Of a stretch of DNA of 39,154 nucleotides, positions 1 to 7,688 are shown piece after piece. The stretch lies in contig CALJNA010000175.1 in NCBI GenBank assembly GCA_937981955.1, forward strand, positions 1-39,154. Direction: 5' to 3'. A program made the translations under genes and the position numbers. The first letter of the stretch is position 1. Every line of letters starts with the position of its first letter. Below the pieces are notes generated by a model, which did no database searches, was not told the DNA's origin, and saw only the letters and a list, made by a program, of their open reading frames with translations. The DNA is from an uncultured Granulosicoccaceae bacterium (GTDB taxonomy: Bacteria; Pseudomonadota; Gammaproteobacteria; Granulosicoccales; Granulosicoccaceae).

Positions 1-4
1 TGAA

Positions 5-859
5 CTAGTTTTTTGCAACGGATTCGCGGTGAGCAATGTAGCTGATGGAGACCACCAGAATGGTGCCACCAAGTATTACGTATTGATCGATCGCTTCACC
101 AAATAACCAAACCCCAAGTAACGTTGCCCACAACAACTGCAGGAAAGTGACGGGTTGAACAACTGATATTGGTGCCAGTGTGATTGCTTTGGTCAGCGTT
201 ATATGTCCGGCAGTTGCAAACACTGCAGTCAGTGACAGCAAGAGCAGCTCAACAGGGTTTGGGGTTACCCAGTTCAGTAATGCCAGTGGCAATAGTGTAA
301 TAGAGCAAATAACCGACAAGGATGCAACGATAACGGAAAGCTCGTCGGTGTCTGTCAGTTTTTTAGTGATTAGTATTGACGCTGCAAACAAAGGGGCTGT
401 GATTAGTTGCGCGACTTGACCAATGGAAATGCTGGTAAAACCGGGTCGAAGAATTATGAACACGCCAATTAGTCCAAACAATATCGCCAGAATTCGTCTT
501 GTGTAAAGTTTTTCACCAAAAAACAAGGCTGCACCAATGGTCATTAAAACCGGCGTTAAATAACTGAGCGCGGTTACTTCTGCAATTGGTATTCGGGCCA
601 TGGCAAAAAACCACAAACACACACCAAGACCATGTACCACTCCGCGAACAATCAAGGTTTTTCGTGCAACGACTCTAAGGTTACCGCTCAACATACGCCA
701 ATACACGGGAGCAAGAATTAACGCTCCAACAATGTATCGAATAAACGCAGCTTCTGGTGCCGGTATGCGAGTGCCAACATAGCGAACTATGACGGTGACC
801 CCAACAAAGCACAAACCGGACAGTGCCATGTAAAGCATGCCAAGGCTAGTATTCGACAT
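5..859 (-). CDS. DMT-superfamily transporter, EamA domain
   Basis: A 284-residue, very hydrophobic protein with about ten membrane segments arranged as two EamA repeats. The first repeat runs roughly from residue 6 to 135 and the second from 147 to 277. Seen: a short polar N-terminus, the 'EAAFIRYIVGALILAP' stretch typical of the first EamA unit, and the 'PISVVQPVTFLQLLWATLLG' stretch near the C-terminus that characterises the second. Family knowledge: EamA carriers mostly export amino acids or other small metabolites across the inner membrane; the substrate cannot be read from sequence. Full length for the family. The stop codon lies at positions 5-7, so the gene is complete. It is transcribed alone, with the gene-poor region 860-1596 upstream. 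Confidence 0.93.
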   Translation of the reverse strand: MSNTSLGMLYMALSGLCFVGVTVIVRYVGTRIPAPEAAFIRYIVGALILAPVYWRMLSGNLRVVARKTLIVRGVVHGLGVCLWFFAMARIPIAEVTALSYLTPVLMTIGAALFFGEKLYTRRILAILFGLIGVFIILRPGFTSISIGQVAQLITAPLFAASILITKKLTDTDELSVIVASLSVICSITLLPLALLNWVTPNPVELLLLSLTAVFATAGHITLTKAITLAPISVVQPVTFLQLLWATLLGVWLFGEAIDQYVILGGTILVVSISYIAHRESVAKN

Positions 860-1596
860 GTTGTTGATTGAGTTTGGTTTATTCAGTCGAATAACCTGCA
901 GGCAGTTTTCAACATACTTTGACCATTGTTGATATGCGTAGCGTTAACCGATCAAGCACTGAAAACAGCAGGCTTTTCAGCTTTTACCAAGGGTTTTCTG
1001 GGGTATATGTTCGGCACGCCAGTTGGAAGGGTATTTGATACCGATATAGTGAACCTTATGCTGTAAAAGTACAAGCTTGATAGCACGGTGCTTTGGTACC
1101 CAGATGTATTGAAATTTCAACTCTCAATCAGTACTTTTGCCGGTAAGGCGCACTGAGCGATCTTTTATTCTGTACGTTAAAATGCTGCTGGCCGTTCGTT
1201 ATAATTTACATGCACGGTTGGTCCAGTTTAATGTGGAGGTGCCTGTCATGCGGCTACTTACCATATTACCCGTTGTTGCATCTGAATCCTCCTGGCTCAG
1301 CACCATTCCCATCTTTGATACAACTGGCTCAATCAATTGTTCGACTAAAAGCGTGCCAGAGTTTGACCGGGGTATGCAGGCATCGTAGTGAGTATTCAAG
1401 AAGCTGCTAGATCGGTCAGGTTGCCTGGTATTCCCGTAATGTCAGTGGGCGAGCCTCCGCTGCCAAAAAGGAACAAAAGTACCAACTTAGCCGTTTTGCT
1501 TGGTTTTTCGGGCCTGAGCGTTCGAAAATTGCGTTCTTAGGGTATGAAGGTTGCTCGTAAATTGGTTACTTTTTTCAGCTTAGCGCTTTTAAGTCC
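860..1596. other. Gene-poor region, about 740 bp
   Basis: No convincing gene lies here. Open frames exist (for example plus-strand 1137-1388 and minus-strand 1199-1399), but they overlap in opposite directions, have no recognisable domain and no good ribosome binding site. A 48-codon plus-strand frame from GTG 1390 is equally unsupported. The region must hold the promoter of the EamA gene at its left end and that of the lipoprotein operon at its right end. I see no strong hairpin or tandem repeat. It may be decayed coding sequence, but I cannot name a parent gene. Confidence 0.5.
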
Positions 1597-2274
1597 ATGA
1601 GAAAAAATAAACCACTGATCCTTGCCTTTGCCGTAATGACACTGGTCAGCTGTGATAAGAACACAGTTGATCACAGTCACGATCCATCCGCCTCCCTGAC
1701 TGAGCCTGGTGTATGGCCTCCGGTACTCAAAGGGATGGAGAATGTACAACCTCTGCAAGGAAGCGCATTAGGCGCGGCTCAGGAGTCAGTTGTAGACGCG
1801 ATGCGTTCAACTGTGCTTCGTAACCCTCAGGTGCAACAGGCTCTCGGTTCACAGTACAGGGAGTTCGAAGCCAGCTTGGGTGGAGACAAAGGTGACAGCA
1901 GCGCCTTGTTTCTGTTTTACAACTACGACTCGAACACAACCGTTGAAGTGGCTTTTTCAGCAGATAGCGATGTACAGATAAACAGTACGCCGGCTTCCCG
2001 ATTTCAACCGGCTGAACATGCACTGGAAGTACCTTTGGCCATTGATTTAGGTCGGAACGCATTGCTTGCGAATGGGCATCAGTTAAACGCGCTAACTGGT
2101 ACGGCAATGCTTGCGTTTCCACCTGTCAATGAACTACCCGATGAAACCAATACCTTTTATCCGGAACGAGTTATGTACGTCACCTTCGGTCGCGGTAATG
2201 GTGAGTTGCCTGAGTACAGCGCATTGGTCAACCTTAGCACCGCCAATGTGACTGACGTTCGCAAGATCAACTAG
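1597..2274 (+). CDS. Putative lipoprotein of unknown function
   Basis: 225 residues. The N-terminus is a lipoprotein signal: basic 'MRKNK', a hydrophobic core, and a lipobox L16-V-S-C19. Asp20 follows the lipidated cysteine; in Enterobacteria Asp at +2 favours retention in the inner membrane, so a periplasm-facing inner-membrane lipoprotein is possible. The mature part is acidic and soluble with no repeat or known domain that I recognise. Its stop is 6 nt from the start of the large secreted protein at 2281, so the two almost certainly form one operon and may work together. The upstream ribosome binding site is weak. Function unknown. Confidence 0.8.
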   Translation: MRKNKPLILAFAVMTLVSCDKNTVDHSHDPSASLTEPGVWPPVLKGMENVQPLQGSALGAAQESVVDAMRSTVLRNPQVQQALGSQYREFEASLGGDKGDSSALFLFYNYDSNTTVEVAFSADSDVQINSTPASRFQPAEHALEVPLAIDLGRNALLANGHQLNALTGTAMLAFPPVNELPDETNTFYPERVMYVTFGRGNGELPEYSALVNLSTANVTDVRKIN

Positions 2275-2280
2275 GAGCTG

Positions 2281-4068
2281 ATGATGAAAAATATATTCAA
2301 AGTCCTGATGCTTATTGTTCTTGCAAGCGGTAGTTTAACGCACGCTGCTTCGGTTGACTGGGAAGGATGGAAGTTTGATTACAGCACATCAAACAATTCT
2401 TCCGGGCTTGTTCTATCCGATGTTACTTTCAATGGTAAAGAAGTTCTTGATAAGGCGAGTATGCCGGTGATGCGCGTTCAGTACGACAACGATGTTTGTG
2501 GCCCCTATGCCGATATCATGTCAACTGGTGCTTTGAGAAGTGCCACCCAAGGTGCCCCTGACAATACCTGCAATAACAAGGCAACGTGTGAGCGTACTTT
2601 TACAATAAACGATGAGAACATGTTGGAAGTTGGATCAAACTGGCAGATCGGGGAGTATCAGATCTACCAGACGTACTACTTCAGTGAAAACGGATATATC
2701 GATGCGCGCGTATATAGCCGCGGCCTGCAGTGTGTAGTAAACCACTCTCATCATGCGCACTGGATGTTCGATTTTGATATCGATGGTAGTGCCAATGATC
2801 GTGTGGTACGCGCCGATGGAACTATACCGGAACTGGAGTTCAACGATCGTAAGTCAAACAGCGCTTTCTGGCGCATTGAAGACAGTGTTACAGAAACCAG
2901 CGTTACGTTAACACCGTCTCTGGATGATGGACAGATCAGTGATTTTGCACAATGGGACCTCGCAGTAAGAGCATATAACGCATCGGAAGTTGGGCGTTGG
3001 AGACTTGGTGCTCGAGGAGAGATCGGTAATAACTATAATAACGGTCAGCGGGTTAACTCAGCCGACTCAGTCGTATGGTACGTATCTCATCTGCCACACA
3101 GCGCCAGTGAAGGTGCTGACATATGGCACGCATCCGGTCCTCGGATAAACGTTGGTTCTTCCATTTCACCACCATCACCACCAGAGCCTCCGCAACCGCC
3201 ATCACCAACGCCTGACAATCTTCTTGCAAATGGTGACTTCGAAAGTGATAAAGCGGGGTGGTACGATTGTGCTTCTGCTGCAAATACAAACAGCGTGACC
3301 GATTTTGTTAGTTCGGGAAACAAAGCCTTACTGATTAACAACGGTGGTTGTTTGTATCAGGAAGTGGCCGCCCGGCCAGGAGACAATTTGCAGCTGTCTT
3401 GTCAGGCAGGCCGCTCAGGTAACAACTGGAGCATCATGGAGCTGGCCTATTTGAACGAGAACTATCAAAGCCTGAATTCAAAGGTCACACAAATAAGAAC
3501 AAGCAACGGTTATGCAGAGCATCGGGCAACGGGAACTGCGCCTGAACAAACGACTTTTGCATTGGTTGTGTTGTACAGTGAAGATGACACGCGTTTTGAT
3601 ACCTGTGTATTGCAGAATACCGACGAGGGTGAACCAAACACGCAGCCACCGACTAACGAGGGAACGAATCTTTTGGCAAACGGTGGGTTTGAGGCTAATC
3701 TTGGAAACTGGACATCATGCGCATCCAATTCTCTGCTCAGCATTAGCACCGATGCCGCTGATGGTACGAACTCGCTGGCGGTTAACAACGGCGGGTGTTT
3801 GTATCAGGAGTTTCCAGTGGAATCCGGAACCCGGTATACGCTGGAGTGTGATGCGAAACAGGTGGGTCAGCAGTATACGAGCTTGAAGCTTGCCATGCTG
3901 GGTTCAGATTATGCTGCACTGGCAAGTGAAGAGTTACCAATTAATACAACGTCGTTTGCCCCTTATTCAACCCAAGTCACAGCGCCTGCCAGTAGTCGCT
4001 ACGGCACCGTCGTAGTCTACAGTGAGGCGTTGGGTAATTTTGATTCTTGCAGCGTGGTTGTTAACTGA
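2281..4068 (+). CDS. Secreted protein: copper-amine-oxidase-like domain plus two CBM/lectin-like repeats
   Basis: 595 residues. Signal peptide 1-23 (cleavage near THA-A). Residues 27-292 resemble a shortened copper amine oxidase catalytic domain. The stretch 'SGLVLSDVTFNGKEVL' matches the strand entering that domain; N154-H155-S-H157 followed by 'DFDIDG' fits the NHxH copper-ligand motif; H273 after 'SVVWYVSHLP' fits the third histidine ligand. The tyrosine that should become topaquinone aligns with Y126, but in G-E-Y-Q rather than the N-Y-D/E consensus. A proline-rich linker (297-311) leads to two about 130-residue repeats starting 'NLLANGDFE' (313) and 'NLLANGGFE' (about 463), each with a shared 'NNGGCLYQE' motif, like extracellular carbohydrate-binding modules. 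The oxidase similarity was read by eye and is uncertain; the repeats and secretion are clear. GGAG lies ahead of the start. Confidence 0.75.
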   Translation: MMKNIFKVLMLIVLASGSLTHAASVDWEGWKFDYSTSNNSSGLVLSDVTFNGKEVLDKASMPVMRVQYDNDVCGPYADIMSTGALRSATQGAPDNTCNNKATCERTFTINDENMLEVGSNWQIGEYQIYQTYYFSENGYIDARVYSRGLQCVVNHSHHAHWMFDFDIDGSANDRVVRADGTIPELEFNDRKSNSAFWRIEDSVTETSVTLTPSLDDGQISDFAQWDLAVRAYNASEVGRWRLGARGEIGNNYNNGQRVNSADSVVWYVSHLPHSASEGADIWHASGPRINVGSSISPPSPPEPPQPPSPTPDNLLANGDFESDKAGWYDCASAANTNSVTDFVSSGNKALLINNGGCLYQEVAARPGDNLQLSCQAGRSGNNWSIMELAYLNENYQSLNSKVTQIRTSNGYAEHRATGTAPEQTTFALVVLYSEDDTRFDTCVLQNTDEGEPNTQPPTNEGTNLLANGGFEANLGNWTSCASNSLLSISTDAADGTNSLAVNNGGCLYQEFPVESGTRYTLECDAKQVGQQYTSLKLAMLGSDYAALASEELPINTTSFAPYSTQVTAPASSRYGTVVVYSEALGNFDSCSVVVN

Positions 4069-4149
4069 AGATATCGTCACTCAACAAGTTGCAGTTGCTA
4101 GTCCGGCTAATACAGTGCCGGTAAGATTCAAGCGCGGATACCATTGATG

Positions 4150-5040
4150 TTAAGCAGACGCATGGGCAAGTGCTGTGTCGCGTGCTATGTTGGCCGCATT
4201 TTCCAATAGGTAGCTATGAGGTTCACCAAGGTAGGATGCGGTAAAACTAAGTGGCGATGGAGTCCAGCCTGGTTCAAATTCTCTGACCCTGCCATCGGCA
4301 ATGTATTCTGTTGCAAGATCTTGTGGTAGAGCGGCGATACCCAATCCGGCAGCTACCATACGTATACACGCTGAAAGAGAGGATGATGGAAAAAATGAAA
4401 TACCGGATCCGTATCTAGTAAACAATTCTGTTTTAAGTTCTCTGTATGGTCGAGTGTTGGGTGCAAAGGTAACCACCGGTGTTGATTTAAATAGTTTATC
4501 TGTCTGTTTGTCAATTTTTGCGTTGCTGGCGCAATACCAGCGAAGCGGAAAGTCAGGTAGATCTATGTTGTTAACCGAGTACTCTGATACGGGTCCCATC
4601 AGTATTGCCAAGTCGAGTGAGTGATCCAACAAAGCCTGTCGAAGATTAATTGAGATATCCACCGATATTTCCATTTCAATTTTTTCATATACCTCCCTCA
4701 TTCGGAATACGAATTCGGGTAACCAGCTTTGTACAATAGTTTCTGAAACACCAACTCTTAAGCGCAGTTCACTGTTACTGGTGTCAGCAACGTCCCGTTT
4801 AATCAATTCACCAAGCTGAAGATATTGTTCGGCATATCTCACTAAAGCTTCACCACGCTTTGTTAGCGTCATGCCAGTTGTTGATCGATCGAACAATGTG
4901 GTGTTCAGGTTTTTCTCAAGATTGCGAATCCGAGTTGTTACGGCCGGTTGCGAGATATGAATTTTCTCGGAAGCCCGTCTAATGCCGCCAGTTTTTGCGA
5001 CCACCAGAAAAGTACTTAATTGATCGAGGTTGATTTGCAC
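4150..5040 (-). CDS. LysR-family transcriptional regulator
   Basis: 296 residues with a GTG start (rc of CAC at 5038-5040). The N-terminal winged helix-turn-helix spans about residues 4-63, with 'GGIRRASEKIHISQPAVTTRIRNLE' as the HTH, followed by the linker helix and a periplasmic-binding-like effector domain (about 90-290). It is divergently placed with the DUF1445/TRAP/5-oxoprolinase operon, the usual LysR layout, so it probably controls that operon in response to its substrate. A palindrome with T-N11-A spacing lies between the two genes at 5061-5081. The ribosome binding site is weak and no better in-frame start is seen. The effector is unknown. Confidence 0.94.
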   Translation of the reverse strand: MQINLDQLSTFLVVAKTGGIRRASEKIHISQPAVTTRIRNLEKNLNTTLFDRSTTGMTLTKRGEALVRYAEQYLQLGELIKRDVADTSNSELRLRVGVSETIVQSWLPEFVFRMREVYEKIEMEISVDISINLRQALLDHSLDLAILMGPVSEYSVNNIDLPDFPLRWYCASNAKIDKQTDKLFKSTPVVTFAPNTRPYRELKTELFTRYGSGISFFPSSSLSACIRMVAAGLGIAALPQDLATEYIADGRVREFEPGWTPSPLSFTASYLGEPHSYLLENAANIARDTALAHASA

Positions 5041-5060
5041 AACGTTTGAACCGAGATAAG

Positions 5061-5081
5061 GTGATAAATATAAGTTATCAC
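5061..5081. promoter_or_regulatory. LysR-type palindromic operator
   Basis: Perfect 7-bp arms GTGATAA and TTATCAC are separated by ATATAAG. The half sites contain T and A 12 positions apart (T-N11-A), the signature of LysR binding boxes. It lies in the 121-bp space between the divergent LysR gene and the DUF1445 gene. A further TTATCA half site follows at about 5109-5114, as expected for a second contact region near the promoter. Confidence 0.6.
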
Positions 5082-5161
5082 AAGTTAGAGAAATATACGA
5101 TTGGACGTTATCAGATAATTAGGCGATGCTGAGTCTCATCTTTCGCTACAAGGCGTTTTTA

Positions 5162-5977
5162 GTGAATCGGGCCGAGAACAATCCATACGAGCAATTGCAG
5201 CAGGCGAGTTCTGCAGAACTCAGACAAGCAATACGCTCTGGCGCCTATCAAGGCCAGACTGCTGGTTTGGCAAGTGGAATGCTGCAGGCGAATCTGGCGA
5301 TATTGCCAGAGGCCTATGCGCTGGACTTTATGCGTTTTTGTCAGCGTAATCCAAAACCATGTCCGCTAGTTGGGGTATCGGATACCGGAGTTCCCTTAAT
5401 GTCGACATTGGGGGAAATTGATATTCGCACCGATGTACCCGCTTACAACGTGTATCGGAATGGTGCTCTGGATGCATCTGTAAACGACATTAGTGATTTA
5501 TGGCAGGACGACTTTGTCGTTTTTGCATTGGGGTGCTCTTTCACGTTCGAACATGCGCTGCACCGTGCTGGTATCCCGCTGTGGCATTTTCAGGAAAAGA
5601 AAACGGTTCCGATGTACCGGAGCAACATAGCCACGCGAGACTCAGGAGTGTTCGGTGGTGAGACGGTAGTTACCATGCGAGCCGTTGCAGCAGAAAAAGT
5701 TGATGAGGCGATTCGAATTTCGCGTCAGTATCCGCTTGCCCATGGAGCGCCTTTGCATGTCGGTGAGCCACACAGCATAGGAATAAGTGATTTGTATGCG
5801 CCTGAGTGGGGTGATGCGCCGCCACCAGTTGACGACAACATTCCGGTGTTCTGGGCTTGTGGTGTCACTCCACAGAACGCCATTCTACGAGCAAAACTAC
5901 CTTTGTCGATTACACATAAACCAGGGCACATGCTGGTTACCGATGTCGATGAACAAGCCGAAGTACCCGTTGTATAA
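5162..5977 (+). CDS. DUF1445/YcsI family protein (D-glutamate cyclase-type hydro-lyase)
   Basis: About 271 residues from GTG 5162. I prefer this start because AAGG (5150-5153) lies 8 nt upstream; the alternative ATG at 5126 adds a hydrophobic 12-residue tail without a good ribosome binding site. Family marks: 'IRSGAYQGQTAGLASGMLQANLAILP', 'FMRFCQRNPKPCPLVGVSD', 'DDFVVFALGCSFTFEHAL', and 'THKPGHMLVTD' at the C-terminus. Known: mammalian DGLUCY, which contains this domain, turns D-glutamate into 5-oxo-D-proline, and Bacillus ycsI sits beside the 5-oxoprolinase genes ycsF/kipI/kipA. Here it heads an operon with a TRAP transporter and a 5-oxoprolinase-type enzyme, the same pairing. Cyclase activity is therefore likely but not proven; databases usually say 'putative hydro-lyase'. 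Confidence 0.9.
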   Translation: MNRAENNPYEQLQQASSAELRQAIRSGAYQGQTAGLASGMLQANLAILPEAYALDFMRFCQRNPKPCPLVGVSDTGVPLMSTLGEIDIRTDVPAYNVYRNGALDASVNDISDLWQDDFVVFALGCSFTFEHALHRAGIPLWHFQEKKTVPMYRSNIATRDSGVFGGETVVTMRAVAAEKVDEAIRISRQYPLAHGAPLHVGEPHSIGISDLYAPEWGDAPPPVDDNIPVFWACGVTPQNAILRAKLPLSITHKPGHMLVTDVDEQAEVPVV

Positions 5978-6001
5978 ACGAAATTCAGTGAGGAGAGAAA
6001 C

Positions 6002-7051
6002 TTGAAAAGCAAGTTAAGTAAGTTAGTACTAGTGGCAACCATGAGCCTTGCGGGTTCAACAGCGATTGCTGCAGACGCCCCGGTTGTAGTTAAGGCGGTG
6101 GGCACCTGGGGTAATCTGACCAACTACACCAAACACGAGGGGCCGTTTTGGAACTCGGTGATCAATGAGGCCAGCGGTGGCAAGATTGTGGGAGAAATCA
6201 AACCTCAAACTGAACTCGGTTTGAAAGGTTTTGAAATCATGCGTTTGGTTAAAAACGGCGTATTCGATTTTGCGTTCGGATTGCCCGGGTATGTTGCTGC
6301 TGAAAATGCTGTGTTTGAAGGTGCTGACCTGTCATCGCTGACTCAGGATATTGAAACTGAGCGCAAAGTGGCGGAAAGCTATTTCCCGACCATGGCTGAA
6401 AATTTTGAATCGATCTATAACGCAAAACTGCTCATGTTGTATCCGTTCCCGAGTCAGACCTTGTGGTGCAATGCAGAAGTGAATGGTATCGATGATCTGA
6501 AGGGCAAGAAAATTCGCGTCTACTCCACATCACTAGGTGATTTTGTGGAGGGTGCCGGTGGGGTCTCGGTAACAGTATCTTTTGCAGAGGTAATACCTGC
6601 GTTGGAAAAAGGTGTGGTGGACTGTGCCATTACCGGAACAATGTCTGCCTACAAAGCCAACTGGCAACAGGTTGCAACTCATGCTTATACATTGCGGGTT
6701 GGATGGGGTCTGGCTTTCGGCGCTATGAACCTTGATAAATGGAACAGCATGTCAGCTGAACAGCAGTCCATTCTGGAGACTGAAATCGCTGCGTTGAATG
6801 AACGTATGTGGGCTGAAACTGCGACAGAGGACGAAGTTGCTATTGCTTGTATTACCGGTGGAGAATGCTCCATTGGTGAAAAGGGTGGGATGACGTTAGT
6901 CGAACCATCTGACGCGGATCAGCAAAAACTACAAACCATTGCCAGTGACCATGTTCTGGCGAAGTGGGCAGCAAGATGTGGTGAAGAGTGTGCTGCAAAC
7001 TGGAATAAAACAGTTGGTTCCTTGCTGGGTCTTGAAGCAAAAGTAAAGTAG
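6002..7051 (+). CDS. dctP: TRAP transporter solute-binding protein (DctP family)
   Basis: 349 residues from a TTG start chosen by the strong GAGGAGA ribosome binding site just upstream. Signal peptide about 1-23 ('STAIA-A'), so it is periplasmic. DctP features: 'NSVINEASGGKIVGEIKPQTELGLKGFEIMRLVKNGVFDFAFGLPGYV' and 'DDLKGKKIRVYS' with Arg172, the position that binds the ligand carboxylate in this family, then 'GVVDCAITGTMSAYKANW'. The C-terminal part holds several cysteines ('ACITGGECS', 'ARCGEECAANW') that could form disulfides. It lies 24 nt after the DUF1445 gene and before dctQM, so it captures a carboxylate for import; 5-oxoproline or D-glutamate is the best guess from context. Confidence 0.95.
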   Translation: MKSKLSKLVLVATMSLAGSTAIAADAPVVVKAVGTWGNLTNYTKHEGPFWNSVINEASGGKIVGEIKPQTELGLKGFEIMRLVKNGVFDFAFGLPGYVAAENAVFEGADLSSLTQDIETERKVAESYFPTMAENFESIYNAKLLMLYPFPSQTLWCNAEVNGIDDLKGKKIRVYSTSLGDFVEGAGGVSVTVSFAEVIPALEKGVVDCAITGTMSAYKANWQQVATHAYTLRVGWGLAFGAMNLDKWNSMSAEQQSILETEIAALNERMWAETATEDEVAIACITGGECSIGEKGGMTLVEPSDADQQKLQTIASDHVLAKWAARCGEECAANWNKTVGSLLGLEAKVK

Positions 7052-7067
7052 AACCCATGTAGCAGGT

Positions 7068-7090
7068 GGCGACCGGTAAGACCGGTCGCC
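7068..7090 (+). promoter_or_regulatory. Strong stem-loop between dctP and dctQ
   Basis: Perfect 10-bp GC-rich stem, GGCGACCGGT / ACCGGTCGCC, with loop AAG. No U-tract follows, so it is unlikely to be an efficient intrinsic terminator. Hairpins at this place, after a binding-protein gene and before permease genes, often protect the upstream message from 3' decay and raise binding-protein levels relative to the permease. Confidence 0.7.
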
Positions 7091-7127
7091 TGATTCGTTA
7101 ACGAAAGTCCATCGGGAGTTATAGATA

Positions 7128-7688
7128 ATGCAAGCGCTTCTGAACATTTCCAGAACCATCAGTCGATGGCTTGTCTGGATTGGTGGAGCACTGATTATTC
7201 TTTCGGCTTTAATGGTCACGCTGGAAGTTTTTCTGCGCAAGTTTTTCAATATCAGCATTGGTGGAGCGGATGAGCTGTCCGGATACGCATTCGGGATTGC
7301 CACGAGCTTTGGAATGGCTTACACACTTTTTGAGCGTGCACACATCAGAGTCGATGCGCTTTACAACCTTTTCCCATTGTGGCTAAAAATGATTGCGAAC
7401 GTATTCGGTATACTGTTGCTGGCAGGTTTTGTCGGGCTAATCTGTTACACCGGTTGGGGAATGGTGAGTGATACATTGGCGCACGGTTCCCGTTCCATCA
7501 CTCCCATGCGGACGCCGCTGAGTTTCCCCCAAATTCCCTGGCTTGCCGGATGGTTGTTCTTTCTATTTTCCTGTGTACTTGTTCTGATTTGCTCGCTGGC
7601 TGCATTGTTCAAAGGGAATGTTGATCAGGCTTCCCGATTGATCGGTACCAAAACCATCGATGAGCAAATCCAGGACGAGGCGGTCTAA
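7128..7688 (+). CDS. dctQ: TRAP transporter small permease (DctQ)
   Basis: 186 residues with four membrane segments at roughly 17-35, 57-75, 88-108 and 136-158. Typical DctQ features are 'VTLEVFLRKFFNISIGGADELSGYAFGIATSFGMAYTLFERAHIRVDAL' in the first half. Ribosome binding site GGGAG upstream. The stop overlaps the dctM start in TAATG, so translation is coupled. It forms the membrane complex with DctM for Na+-dependent uptake of the ligand bound by DctP. Confidence 0.95.
   Translation: MQALLNISRTISRWLVWIGGALIILSALMVTLEVFLRKFFNISIGGADELSGYAFGIATSFGMAYTLFERAHIRVDALYNLFPLWLKMIANVFGILLLAGFVGLICYTGWGMVSDTLAHGSRSITPMRTPLSFPQIPWLAGWLFFLFSCVLVLICSLAALFKGNVDQASRLIGTKTIDEQIQDEAV

Noticed and set aside
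1054..1140. Distant complementary segments TAAAAGTAC and GTACTTTT in the gene-poor region
   Set aside because: About 70 nt apart with no supporting structure between them.
1137..1399. Overlapping plus- and minus-strand open frames of 66-83 codons in the 860-1596 gap
   Set aside because: They overlap in opposite directions, show no domain, no signal peptide and no good ribosome binding site.
4096..4126. Weak inverted repeat CCGGC / GCCGG after the secreted-protein gene
   Set aside because: Five-bp arms and no U-tract; too weak for a terminator call.
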